A stretch of 64,000 bases of DNA from Myrica gale (GCA_963930655.1 OZ005608.1:5828001-5892000), one strand, 5' to 3'; counted from the first letter of the stretch, positions 9,826 through 21,389 are shown. The notes: generated from the letters alone by a model not told the origin. Program-made: numbers and translations.

Positions 9826-11712
9826 TGAAAATGAAGAGGAGAGAGAAATAGTAATAAGAGACGAAAGATTTTAAATGGTTCGGTCTAGAAGATCTAGATA
9901 CACTGTGAAAGCCCTCTATAACTGTATTTTGTATTATGAGTCCATACAGATTGCAATTGAAGATCTCTATTTATAGAGATAATACAAAGCATAAAAGGAG
10001 AATATCCTATATTTAAATTTAAATCTCTACATTTGAATTTGAATTTGAATCTTCATAAGAGAGGAGGTAATATGTGAGTTTATCAGGCCTTTGCTACAGT
10101 GCCCTTCTCTCTCAACTCTCTGGTTTTTTCCCCTAAGTCGTGCCCCTACGGAGGAGGGGGGAGGTCCACCTCCTTCACCCCCCTCCTCCTTTTTTCTTCT
10201 CCTTTTCCTCTCCCCCTCTTCTCTCTTCCCTGGGTTTCTCTCTGGTCCGGCTGTTTGTGGTGTGGTTGGGTGTTGTTTTGGTTTTATCTAGCAGGTGGTC
10301 TCCTGGCGGTTTTCGGTGCTTTACGTCTCCTTTGGACACGCACGCGCCGGCTCGTTGGCATCAGCACATCGAGACCGTTGCAGCGCCGTTTCTCCGGTTG
10401 CAAGACGATGGCGCATCTGCACACACGTGCTCCACGCGCGGCGCGTGGATCTGACGCACCGCCGCTTGTAGCCGCGCGTGCGGGCCCTTCCACTGCCCAA
10501 TCTATGTTTTTATTTCCATATTTTGCCTCTATAGGTCCTTGTGCTTCATCTGGGTCGTGGATCTCAACTTCCCGCCACCAAGTGCCGCCGTCTCCGCCGC
10601 CGCTCTGGACAGAGATTTCCCGGTTCTCCCCGGGACCGCCAATAAACCCGTTTGGGTTTGCCCCTTTGTTTCGGGCTTGTGTGCTGCTCTGTTGTCGCCC
10701 GTTTTGGCATGCCCCTCTGTTTAGGGCTCGTGTTTGGTCGTGTTTTCGCCCGTTTGGGTGTGCCCCTCTGTTTAGGGCTTGTTGTTTGTCTGGTTCTGTG
10801 GTTTTCTGTCCGCCCCTTCCGTGGGCTTATCCGAGTCCTTGTGGCTCTTTTCCGACCCTTTATTGGGTCTCGCTACGCGTCACTGCTGGCGCTTTTCTGG
10901 CTTGTCCACGTCCTAGTAGCTTTGCCTACTATGTCCGGCCATCACTCCCTCTGCCCTGCATGAAGTTCATAGTGGTTCGTCTGATCCGTTGGAGGGTCTT
11001 GCTGGTTGTGTTTGTGTCGGTTTGTCCTGTGGTCGGTCCTGTGGTGTTCGTTTTTTAGTTGTTTTTAATATATTAGTTGTTTTCAAGAAAAAAAAAAGAA
11101 TTTGAACCTTCATAACAATATCAACAATTTGATATTGTGATAATCATAATATCATATCAAATCTTTAAGATTTGATTATGATATTATCTCTAACATCCTC
11201 CCTCAAACACAAGATGGAGAGATCTGAAATCTTGTGTTTGAAAAACGAGATCTGAAGGTGGTTGGACCTTGAAATCATAGATCCTTGCTCCCTTGCTGAT
11301 CTTTGCTCCTTTGCTGATCATATATTTTTTTTAAAAAAAATTGATCGGACTTTGAAATCATATCATAGGCTACGATCTTGAATACCAAGAAGAAAAAAGG
11401 TGAAAATGAAGAGAGGAGAGAAATAGTAACAAGAGATAGAAGATTTTAAGTGGTTCGGTCTAGAAGACCTACATCCACTGTGAAAGCCCTCTATGCTGTA
11501 TTTTGTATTATGAGTCCATACAGATTACAATTGAAGATCTCTATATATAGAGATAATACAAAGCATAATAGTAGAATATCCTATATTTAAATTTAAATCT
11601 CTACATTTGAATTTGAATTTGAATCTTCATAACAATATCAAAAATTTGATATTATGATAATCATAATATCATATCAAATTTTTAAGATTTGATTATGATA
11701 TTATCTCTAACA
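9826..11712 (-). mobile_element. TRIM retrotransposon, one LTR split by a retroposon
   Basis: Two direct repeats are present: LTR2 at 11401-11712 (312 bp) and LTR1 at 9826-10058 plus 11116-11195 (313 bp without the insertion). Both start tgaaaatgaag and end tctctaaca. Read on the minus strand, they begin TGTTAGAG and end TTCA. A primer-site-like TTGGTATTCAAGATC (RC of about 11374-11388) follows the 5' LTR, and a purine tract gagggagga (RC of about 11196-11204) precedes the 3' LTR. The internal part is only about 205 bp and non-coding, which fits a terminal-repeat retrotransposon in miniature. No clear 5-bp target duplication was seen. Confidence 0.85.
10059..11097 (+). mobile_element. Poly(A)-tailed retroposon inserted in TRIM LTR
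   Basis: About 1.04 kb of CT/GC-rich sequence ends in ten A residues (11088-11097). It is bracketed by an 18-bp target duplication: 10041-10058 and 11098-11115, differing at one base. A tail plus a long variable target duplication is the signature of LINE-type target-primed insertion. The insert carries an open frame (10099-11058) but no reverse transcriptase, and a degenerate internal repeat of gcccctctgtttagggct at about 10659-10790. It may be a 5' LINE part, a non-autonomous retroposon or a retrocopied transcript. Confidence 0.8.
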
Positions 11713-11731
11713 ATAAAAACTTGTTTACATA

Positions 11732-14441
11732 TCAAAATTTGAAGTTGTCTTTCAAGTAGATCACCATCTCTTGCTGTAGCAGTTGAACAAGAAAGGAGAA
11801 AATTTCAAGAGTTGTTAGTAATTGATACATAGAAACCACGAGATTTGCTCAGATAGAGTGGATCTTAAGCACCTTGAAGGAATAATAAGTCTAGTGATTA
11901 TTAACTGAATAATTTCTGTTGCTTATTAAATTAAATCCAGAAAATACTGGAACTAGTTATTGTTCCTCACAATTTTTTTTTTTTTTTTTGCTTTAATACT
12001 CTTTGGCGATTAAAAGCAGACGGCCAAGGCAAATTGAAAGAACTTACTATAAAACAGAGGAGGATGCATGCAGCAGCACCAGGAAACAAAGCATACCAAA
12101 AGTTCAAGTGGTGAAATTTAGCTCCATCGATGAAGATGATAGGCAAGCTTGCAGCTGCAGTATGATTGTCAAATTTCTCTCAACGTCAAATTGTGGATTT
12201 GGGATTCCTAGGGAAGTAAGCTACATCAGAATGGACATAGTCAAAGTTATTTTCGGGTATTACCTGGTGGATGGATGGCACCCGAGTAGCTCATAAAGGC
12301 AATGGAAGCAGCCAGGGCAATACTCCTCGCAAGCCATCCAGGCCCAAACGTAGACAATGCCAGAACACCGATGGCAGCGCAACCAATTTGAGCCACGAAC
12401 ATGTTGTACTTCTGCAAAACCACAATAGTAAGATACTATTTAATGGAAGTTCTTGTCAGGTAGATGAACAGAGCGCCCATGTCACCAATAATTTGCAGAT
12501 GCCTTAGCTAAATTGTATGGGGGTTTTGAAGTGATCCATTTCCTTCTTTTGACATGTCATCACCAATTCCAAGTTGGTCAGAGGATTTGTCTTATCAATT
12601 TATCTCCCAACTCCCAAGCTAGATCTCATTTTTCACACCAACTGGACCCATTTGAGCTCTGCTCTTTAAGGAAGGTCGATGCTTCTGTGCACCTGTCATT
12701 GCTCAGTAATCATGTTTAGCCTTCTCAACCCCGGCCTCCAGGCTCCAACCCCATTATCCAAACAAATAGGCGCACATGCAAACAAAGAGACGCAAGATAA
12801 CATTGCTTTGATTTTGCTCAGCTTGGCACGAGAGAACTTGCAAACATACCCACCGGCCAGTGGCATGAAGGGCAACCCAGGAGACCTTAATCGCGCCTTA
12901 CAGCATGCTGGGAAGGAAATTTTTTGTTGTTCTCTTATGTTCTTAAGAAGGTATATTATATGTGTCAATGTATAAGCTTTTCAAGAGCCGGATTAGGTAA
13001 TTCCGGATAAGATAAGGAACAATGCAAACAATTGAAATTAACGAGAGGTGGGTCGAACTAAAGGACATCTACTGACCATAAAGACGACTCAGAATTGTAG
13101 TAAAATCATTATGAGATTTTGGACCATATGTTGAAATATCATGTCTACTATAGGAATTTCCACAGAGATAATTTTTCTTTATTTATACATTCTCTTTTCA
13201 CTTTTAAGATTTTTAAAATTATGAGATCCGCATCATACATAAAAAAGGAGTTTTATTAGCAACTCACTATTTTTTTTACATGAAAAAGTGAGCTTTTACA
13301 TATTGGCAGCTCACTATTTTTTATTTTATTTTTATTCTTTTGAGTTTCGTGTCATTAAACTCAATTCGTGTCGATACTCAGTCATGTAAATAGGTATCTC
13401 GATTTTCCTAGTTACAAAAAAAAACTTACTATTTTCGATTTTTTTTGAGAAATGTTGGAAGGTTTACAAGTTCGGGTACAAAATATAGAAAATACAAAAT
13501 TTTAATTATGATTCTAACATTAATTAAATATAAATCTCTTTTTTAATAGGTGGATAATTTCTAATCTTGAGTATTAGAGAATATAATTTTAAAAAATAAA
13601 TCTAATTCTTTTGGAAAGTTTAAACTGTTTGGATAGTTAGTGATTCCATTGTCATTAAACAGGCCCATAAAAGATCAATGGCAAGATACTTGATTTTATG
13701 GGTCCGGCATTAATTGAGATATTAATATGTCCCAGAAAGATAGAAGGGTACCCGGGCAGCTGGTGAGGAGGGAGTGGCAAAGAGAACAGCACAAACAGCC
13801 CCCAAAGGTGCGATTGTCATTGAAATTCCTCTTGGAGCCAAAACCTGATCCATCTTGCCCAGTATCGCCATTGCTGCAAATGCCCCTACATAAAGACCAA
13901 AAGTAATTAAAAATTTAAGCACATTTTAATCACGCGTTTATACGTCTGTGATAATTCAGCCTGTCTAACACAGTCACCGTCCAATTTTAGAACAGAACTA
14001 AGGGGCTTTCGCACTAATGAATTCTGTCACATGCCTTGCTTTCACGCTAAGTCACTGATAAAGGCAATCAAACGCAAATTCCTATCAAAATCCAGACAAT
14101 CTCAAACCTGCAGAAGGCCAGGCAATGTCGCTGAGCAAAGGAGCTACAGGGCGCTTCTCAGGTTTCCAACCATCCCAGAAGGTTGCAGCCACGTTGCCTG
14201 AAGCTACGATCCCATATTCTCTACTTCTCCCACTTTTTACTAGACGTGTTCTATTTCTACCATTAGCCAAACTCAGACCAAGACACTTTTCTAAAACAAC
14301 TCCTCTGTTCTGAACAGAATGGTTCTTGCTTGGCAATGAAATTGCTGGAGCAAATGAAAGCAAAGCTGTGGAAGACGTTGATGGTATCATTGAACTATTT
14401 TGATGAATATGAGAACAGGCAGCGCGTAGTCGTATGCCCAT
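11732..14441 (-). CDS. HPP-family chloroplast membrane protein (NITR2-type nitrite transporter)
   Basis: Five minus-strand coding exons, 14108-14441, 13752-13885, 12264-12411, 12048-12154 and 11732-11773, join in frame to 254 residues with GT-AG introns. The first about 80 residues are Ser/Arg-rich like a plastid transit peptide. The rest is very hydrophobic and matches the HPP family, with SMTIAPLGAVCAVLFATP, then KYNMFVAQIGCAAIG, FGPGWLAR and the diagnostic IHPPAASLP, ending IYLKDNFKF. Arabidopsis members of this family (NITR2;1/2) are envelope proteins that move nitrite into chloroplasts, so a role in nitrate assimilation is likely by homology. The chosen Met at 14441 precedes the transit-like part; an in-frame Met further upstream (14690) is possible. 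A TRIM ends only 19 bp beyond the stop codon. Confidence 0.9.
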
Positions 14442-15872
14442 TCCCTTCCTTGGTTCCTGAGATCCTACCCTCCTCTGTCTGTGACTTCCTCTTTCTCTTC
14501 CACTTGTTCTCCTGGATATATGATCCAATCTGAGCCCCTGGAAAGATTTGACAGTTGTTAGCCGAAAAATCCGAGTTCTTAAAGGTGGGCTCTTGCTCAG
14601 GACCGAAAAAAAAAAAGACGGGGGCTCTTGGCTCTTGGGGAGTTCGGAAGGTCGTTTATTGGGTGCGGCTTTGCTGTTGCTCAATCTCATGAAGCAGGCC
14701 GTGTAGATTACATATAATAACTTTGACTTTTCATTTCTAATCGTGCTTGGAGAGGAGGAGAGTCCATGGACATGTGGCTCTCAACGAATCCGTAGCCAGG
14801 GTCTTGGTATATCCGGCGACGATTATTTTGGATTAACAAGTGATATTGTATTATTGCACTTTGCAATTCGGAAGAATAAAGACATCAAAAATTAGATGTT
14901 GTAAGGCCTGGCTACTCTAACCAAGTTTAATACCAACAGCAGTAGATAATGCTATCGAAATTGGGTTTAACATTACCAACACTCGAAGATTCTGCACATA
15001 TTCTGATGGCATCAGGTTTGGTCCCACTAGCTCTTTAGCATAATTATCCGTAGATAGGACACCCCTTTTTATAATTTTATTGGTACATTTTTAATTGACA
15101 TCACCTAAGATCACTCCACTCAAACATCTCTCCGGGTCTTCTCATCTCTGCATTCGCAACATCATGCGAACCGATCGAGGACTCGAAAATGAGCTACAGT
15201 CAGATTTTCCACGCGCGTCATGATATGTGATGAGGAAATATGATACGGCCCATACCAAAAAAACGGGCTCAGAAGGCCCGAGGGGGACTTTCTGACCACA
15301 TTCAATGTAAAGGACCGGCCTGGGCCAGGAGACCCGTAACCAAGAAAGCAAAATGGGAGCCACCCTACCAATCCCAAATCAAATCCAAGCTCGATTCAGG
15401 GATGAAGATCCTTTATAATTTTATGTCTAGATTGTACGGTACAATTCGGAGAGAGATAGACATAGCATATAGACTTCATTGTAGGATTCATGATGTTCGA
15501 AACTTTACATGGACAACATTAAACTGTGTAAGGTCCACCTGTTGTTTCTATCTCTTTCTGAATTGCACCATGCAATCCAGACAATAAATTGTAGGGGATA
15601 TTCATCCCCGATTCGGCGAGAATCTCCCAAAATATCACTAGTAAAAAAAATGCTTCTCACAAAAGGAAAGGATAGACCAAAACCATGAAAGTAGAACAAT
15701 TATAGAATCCATAACTAATAAAGGAAAGAACGATCAAGCAGTGATCAAGTCCAAACAACAACTATGCCGGCCAATTCCAACCGCTAAAAAAAATAGACTC
15801 TTCCTAAACAATAACCATTCTTCAGAAACTCATTTAGGCATCGGAACTCATCCACTTGACGATTCTAACCTC
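14442..15872. other. HPP upstream region; no other gene recognised
   Basis: The first few hundred bases should contain the HPP 5' UTR and promoter (minus strand). The remainder has only short frames without family resemblance. Confidence 0.4.
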
Positions 15873-15990
15873 GTTTTTTATTGTCTTGCAAGTGACAATT
15901 TTAGGCCTAGTGATGCTAGGAAGGAGACCTTGTTTTTTATTTTCTTGCAAGTGACAATTTTGGGCCTAGTGATGCTAGGAAGAAGACCGA
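15873..15990. repeat. 59-bp tandem duplication
   Basis: Two adjacent copies (from 15873 and from 15932) share gttttttatt, cttgcaagtgacaatttt, gggcctagtgatgctagg-type words with a few substitutions. Confidence 0.8.
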
Positions 15991-16020
15991 AGGATTTTGA
16001 AAAGTGCCCCCGGTCCCTTT

Positions 16021-17443
16021 TAGGGGTGAATAGCGGACATGTCGGAAGCGAAATTTAATATTCCGACATTCGGTTTGCTAACTAGCGGATGACCAAAATA
16101 GATTCCGCTTCCGCTTTCGCTTCCGACTTTTAGCGGACTCAACGGAAGCGGATAGCGGAATTTCGATAATGTTTTGGGCCATATTTTTGGCCCATTTAAA
16201 CATTTTTTACAATATATAAATATGCCATTCATTCTTCACAATTCACAAATACAAATATCACAACTTGGACTAAGTATAGTATCTAACAGATTCACATAAT
16301 AGATTCACAACAATTCACATTTGAATGCAATTAAACAACTCCTGGAATTACACCCTCTTGCATATACATATATCAAACCTATTATTCTTTACTCTTTCAG
16401 CAAACATATATAGACTTGAATGCACATAAAGGCTTATAGCATATACATATATAAAACATATAGATTCACATTATTCTTTAAGCAAGCAAAGTTAGCAAAC
16501 ATCCAATCTAAACTTTCCTTCGGTATAACTAGCAAAACAACAATCAAGATTTCATAAGAACAAGTTATTTCACTCCATATGGATAAACATAATACTCAAG
16601 AAATCAAAGAACATGCACACCCAAGATTTCATAAACTACCGTATCCTCGTAGTAGCAAGGCACTGGAAATATCATAGTACAAAAAGAAATCACTGAGAAA
16701 TCAAAAACTAAAAATTAAACAAATTAACAACTTGAAGTGTCATTTCTAGATCGGCACAACTTTCTCTTATAGAAGCAGGTACTCAACAACATTATCCAAG
16801 ACCCAAGTATTCATGACGAAATGATAATAAACACAGGTCGAAAGATACATGAATGCAATACAATTAGCCAAACCCTTGCACCACTTAATGAGGGTGTGCG
16901 GTGGTCGAACCCTTGCACCACTATGAATCTAATATTCATAATTTCATACACTTAGCCAAACCCTTGCACCACTTAATGCAATACAATTAACAGCCTACAC
17001 ATGTTCACAAATTCACAATATACACTTAGCAAGTTAGACGAACAAATCTGTGAAAAAATTGAACTAGAGAAAGAGATAGAGAGATGGAGACAGAGAGATG
17101 GGGACAAAGAGAGATAGAGAGAGAGAGAAAAAACATAGAGAGACAGAGAGAAACAAAACGACAATGTCACAACTCACAACGATGGAGGCAAACTCGACGT
17201 TGCTTGCACTCACCGGAGAAGACGAAGCTTAGGGAGTGATGATGAGACTCGACGAACAGAGAGAGACAGAGAGCTGAGGGAGTGATGAGGAGGGTCAAGG
17301 TTCGCGAAGGAGAGGTGGCCGGGGGGAAAGGCTGAAAGGAATCAAGATTAGGGCTTTTGTTACCGTCGATCATTTTTACAAAAAAATCCATCTAAACAAT
17401 GTCGTTCTATTTAAAATAGAACGACGTCGTTTAAACTTTTAGT

Positions 17444-17491
<48 letters not shown>

Positions 17492-17667
17492 CAGAACCAG
17501 TTTTCCGCTAAACCAACGAAAACGTCCGCTTCCAGATTCGGTTCCGGGAAATCCCAAAATCGACCTCCGACTTCAGTTCCTGGAAGAGCCAGAGCTTAGC
17601 TTCCCAAAATCGGTGACGGAACCAGAGCCAAAGTTTCGTCGGTAGTCAGATCGGACTTACACCCCTA
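16021..17667. mobile_element. Non-autonomous hAT-like element
   Basis: A 1647-bp element with ends taggggtgaatagcgg and ttacacccctagives the inverted pair TAGGGGTG / CACCCCTA, close to the Ac-type hAT terminus. Flanking octamers are gtcccttt (16013-16020) and ctcccttt (17668-17675), matching at 7 of 8 bases as expected for an 8-bp hAT target duplication. Subterminal regions are rich in short agcgga/tccgct motifs in both orientations, typical of transposase-binding repeats. No transposase frame is present; the interior is AT-rich with a (TAA)n run. Confidence 0.75.
17443..17490. repeat. (TAA)n microsatellite
   Basis: About 15 consecutive TAA units near the right end of the hAT-like element. 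Confidence 0.9.
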
Positions 17668-17675
17668 CTCCCTTT

Positions 17676-18299
17676 GCCCAATACGTTCTCGGTCCCCCAA
17701 AATTTTCAAAAATGTCCTCTCAAACTATTTTTTAGCCTCTTAGGAATTTGAAACACAAATTTTGGCCTTGAATATTTAACAATAACTTATCATTTTTAGT
17801 TTGGACATAGTTTAAAAACACATTTAATAGGATTAAAAAAATCGAAATTCAACTTAAATCTTCAAAAATATAGACTTTTTCTTAAACTTTAGTAAAAAGT
17901 TCTGAAAGTTAAAAATATATTTATTTTTAAAATAGAGAATATGAGCGTATTCTCCTCTTTTAATATTTTCAAACTCTTTATTGTTTATATATACTTTGTA
18001 TTATTTCTATGAGTGTCTTTACAGTATGCTCAATTTTTAACTAATATAAACTTGTGCTATATATTCTTAAGTTTAGAAAACTCTTTCAGACTTTTTTTCA
18101 TAATTTGAGTTGTATTTATACAAACTTTTTCATATTTTATATATAACAAAGTATATAATAAAAAAATAAAAAATATTATAATATTAGTTTGTCCCCAAAA
18201 ATAAATTCCTAACTCTGTTACTCACCGTCGTTGTATGAAGGGACATGACGAGTTTTGGCATCATCAATATACAAATGACACGAGGTGAGATCCATTTCA
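17676..18299. other. AT-rich spacer
   Basis: Very AT-rich DNA between two transposons; no gene or repeat unit was recognised. Confidence 0.4.
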
Positions 18300-18499
18300 A
18301 AATATCTTGGGGAAAGTACACTTTGCACCCTTGAACTATGGGGTACCTGAAACTTTGCACCTCTTTGTCTTGATTTCGTGACATTGAGCTCACAAACTTT
18401 TTATTTCCGTCGATTAGCACCCCAAAGCCCATTTAACCCTTAATTAAGATTGTAATTAACCCACGTGGCATCCACGCGCATCACTTTGTTTATTTTCTC

Positions 18500-18690
18500 C
18501 GTTCTACCCTCAAGGTGGTATCCAGGCGGCTTTTCGTTGATCTTCTCCAAGAAACCCTTCTTCTCCTTCAGCTCGTCCTCCTGACTGGAGAGCTCAGCTG
18601 TGGCATACTCGGTCTGAGGAGGAGGAAGAGGAATCTCTTCCATCTTCTTCGACTGGCTTGGAAGTTTTTCAAAATCGAGGAACCCTCTCG
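18500..18690 (-). pseudogene. Captured dehydrin fragment (K-segment)
   Basis: The minus-strand frame contains EKKGFLEKINEKPPG, which fits the dehydrin K-segment consensus EKKGIMDKIKEKLPG. It is preceded by an acidic stretch (SSQEDELK) and a proline-rich part (IPLPPPQTEY), the order seen in acidic SK-type dehydrins. Dehydrins are hydrophilic stress proteins whose K-segments form amphipathic helices on membranes. Only the C-terminal part of such a gene is present, inside a Pack-MULE, so it is a captured fragment. The K-segment Leu-to-Pro change (KPPG) would weaken the helix. Confidence 0.75.
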
Positions 18691-18840
18691 TGCGGGGTGG
18701 AATGCGTCCTATGTCTCGGCTGCACGCGTTGGGCGCGGAAGTGCTGCACACACATGGGCTCCGACGACAGCACCACGTGGCCCTTAGCTACGCCCGACGA
18801 GTTCGAGCACGTCCCACGCATCTGTTCCCTCATCCTGGTC
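18684..18840 (+). pseudogene. Captured class-3 lipase N-terminal fragment
   Basis: The plus-strand frame reads CGVECVLCLGCTRWARKC, then TWPLATPDEFEHVPRIC and SLILV. This matches the N-terminus of plant Sn1-type diacylglycerol lipase-like (class-3 lipase) proteins. It lies on the strand opposite the lipase core fragment at 18846-19177, so the two parts of the gene are now inverted relative to each other. Confidence 0.7.
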
Positions 18841-18845
18841 AGGTT

Positions 18846-19177
18846 GAGCGACATACACTTGGCGGGTGCGACTGCGTAGCACCAGATATTTTTCCTCGGG
18901 ATCACCGTCAAAAGTGAGACCACTCCGGAGCCAAGAATGTGCCCCTGCGAATATCATATCGTAGTTGCTGTCGTTCTCAACCCAAAGCCAGCGCAGCGTG
19001 TCAGACTCTTGGTTGAGTAGCCAGATCGCCGACTTCAACAGGCCCATGTGGACGTAACCGTCGTCGAACATCTGCATGCCCAAGCGGTCGTCCAAAAGAA
19101 GCTTGTAGTCGCTCTCTTTACCAGATTGAGGCCACAGATGGCGAGCACGATCTCCTGGTTGTTGTTTCGTCGCTGCT
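18846..19177 (-). pseudogene. Captured class-3 lipase core fragment, broken
   Basis: Minus-strand frames read NQEIVLAICGLNL, then after a 1-nt frameshift SDYKLLLDDRLG, YVHMGLLKSAIWLLNQES and YDMIFAG. A second frame slip leads into the nucleophile elbow, GHILGSGVVSLLT, and APAKCMSLNL. Class-3 lipases need GHSLG here; the catalytic Ser position reads Ile and the frame is shifted twice. The family hydrolyses acyl esters; this copy cannot be active. It is cargo of the Pack-MULE. Confidence 0.75.
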
Positions 19178-19978
19178 CAAGGCTATTAACCTGCTGCTGG
19201 TTTTGGTTTTTTTTTCAAGTGCATCCAAACCTGGACGAGATAGAACGAGAGAAGGTGTGCAGTGTGATGGACCCCCTGAAGCTATCCTACAAAGCAGGAG
19301 TCCACGCCTCCTAGAACAAGCGCCTGCCAGTACAAATAGTTCTTCACGCACTAACAAGACGCGGTGACAACGAGGACCCAGTTGCAGTCGAAGGGTACTT
19401 GAAGTAAGGGTGGCCGGAGGGTACTGGTAGTAAATCCCAAAGTTGCGACCAGCTTCATGCAACGACTCGAAGATAGTCTTCTTAGGCATCCCTTCGTTGA
19501 AGATGATGCCGGCATGCAAGACGCGGAGAGCTCGTGCGACGTTGACGAATGCAAGCCACACTGGCACAGCCATAAGCAGCCAAGTCTTTGGAAGGACGCA
19601 TGGATCTGGATTGCACTACTAATAAGCTAATGGTAGTATTCGAGAAAAGGTGAAAGTTATGTGAGAGTAAAGCTAGTCGGAATTAAACCTGGAGAGGCAG
19701 GATCTGAGAACGAAAGAGAGGACAAGGAGGGATGAGAGAGAGAGAGAGAGAGACGACTCGGACATAAGGGTAAAACGGGAAGCAAAAATTTAAGTAGCTC
19801 ACGTGGACGACACGTGGGTTAATTACCGTCTAAATTAAAGGTTAAATGGGCTTTGGGGTGATAATTGACGGAAATCAAAAGTTTGTGGGCTCAATGTCAC
19901 GAAATCAAGACAAGGAGGTGCAAAGTGCCAGACACCCCATAGTTCAAGGGTGCAAAGTGTATTTTCCCCAAATATCTT

Positions 19979-21389
19979 TTTGAACCTTTTTAAACATAAA
20001 TAATAATAATAATAATTTTTTGACAAAGAATATTTACGGTTGAAAATATTCTTGTGTTATTTTTTATTTTACTTGGAAACAAAAACAGCCTTAGTATTTG
20101 GCGATGTGTATTTTTTTGTTTTCCATGTCTACTTTGTTTTTTAACTTAAATTCCCGGTTGAGGTTAATGTTTCAAACTAGCCAAATCATTGAAATTGGAA
20201 TAGATCTTACGAAATTTAATTAATACGCAATTGGTATCTTTATGTAAGCCCAGAACAATCAAAGTTTAGACCTTACCTCCGTGTCTATACATAGATGCGT
20301 AGTGGATAAAGGAAGCGTTGGGGTCCAGCTTTGGGACGACGTTCCACCAGAAGGCCATGAAAGTCTTCGAATTCAGTTTTTAATCATCAATTCGAACCAA
20401 AGAAGTTAACAGAAACAAGATCATTAATCTGAACACAAAATTTTTCAAGTAGGGCATCTGTTATACCACGGCTAATACAATTCGGGCTTTAACTATTAAC
20501 CCTCGAGACTGAATGAAACCAACATGGTTCGTACCACCTAAATTCATCAGTTCTAAAGTAAGGAATTCGAGTTGGAATAAGTTAAAATCACTTGTAAAAA
20601 TAAAGTATGATCTTAAGCATAGTAGATGAGCTAGGAACTAATTGATGGTCTTATTGTAGTTGTGGTGTCGGGTTCGTCCATTAAGCAGTAACTATAACTC
20701 AAACTGGACATTCTATAGTGGTCTTTTGCATAGAGAAAAAAAAGTTAGTAGATAAAGCCTTCTTTTACCTTGACAAATGGATCGGATGATACTAAAATTA
20801 AATTAATCCAACCCAAATCAATTTGGGCTGGATGAACATGATTATACGCACGAAAAGCCCAACAACAACACTTGGCACATATTGCGCCAAGTCCGAAAGA
20901 ATGAGAAACCACGACACGTGTTGTAAGCGGTTATAAGCAAAGCTTATAACATGTAGCAGCCCCACAATCCTGATGTTCTTGTTATTCAAAGCAACTATCC
21001 ACTATGAGATGTGTGAAGAGTACACTTTCAACACGATGCTACGAGGGATCACATTCCTCAAAAAAGGGAAACACAAGGATGTGAAGAAGGGCTATAAAAA
21101 CAAAATGTCAAGAAGGAGAAAGATAAGTGATTCTAGAGAAATTTAAAAGACCAAGATACTGACTTAGGCATCGGAGGTGCCTTATCTCGGTGTCCGGGGT
21201 CATCTTTATTATTTTGCAAAAGAAATTATGTGAAAATCGATACACATTTATTCAAAAGTGTTCACCATAAATCAAATAATTAGTTAAGACGCATTTACTC
21301 TAATATCTTTAACATAAATCAATTGATTCATAGTATCAAAGGCAAATATGTACCATGTTAAGAATCTAGGAAATTCTGATCCATATATA
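19979..21389. other. No gene recognised
   Basis: AT-rich intergenic DNA between the Pack-MULE and the SDR genes. Frames are short and unrecognised. Confidence 0.4.

Larger units (their letters stand above)
18309..19969. mobile_element. Pack-MULE with captured gene pieces
   Basis: A 1661-bp element with long terminal inverted repeats of about 160 bp (about 18309-18470 and 19803-19969), starting ggggaaagtacactttgcac. It is flanked by an exact 9-bp duplication aaatatctt (18300-18308 and 19970-19978). Long TIRs with a 9-bp target duplication identify a Mutator-like element. Its interior is GC-richer than its surroundings and carries pieces of at least two host genes, a dehydrin and a class-3 lipase, instead of a MURA transposase. 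That makes it a non-autonomous Pack-MULE. Confidence 0.9.

Noticed and set aside
10099-11058. 319-codon frame as a real protein gene
   Set aside because: It lies entirely inside a retroposed insert, has biased composition and no known domain. Kept as a finding, not as a CDS.
14085-14690. Longer start for the HPP protein at 14690
   Set aside because: The extra N-terminus is upstream of a better Met at 14441 and does not look like the family; it is probably 5' UTR.
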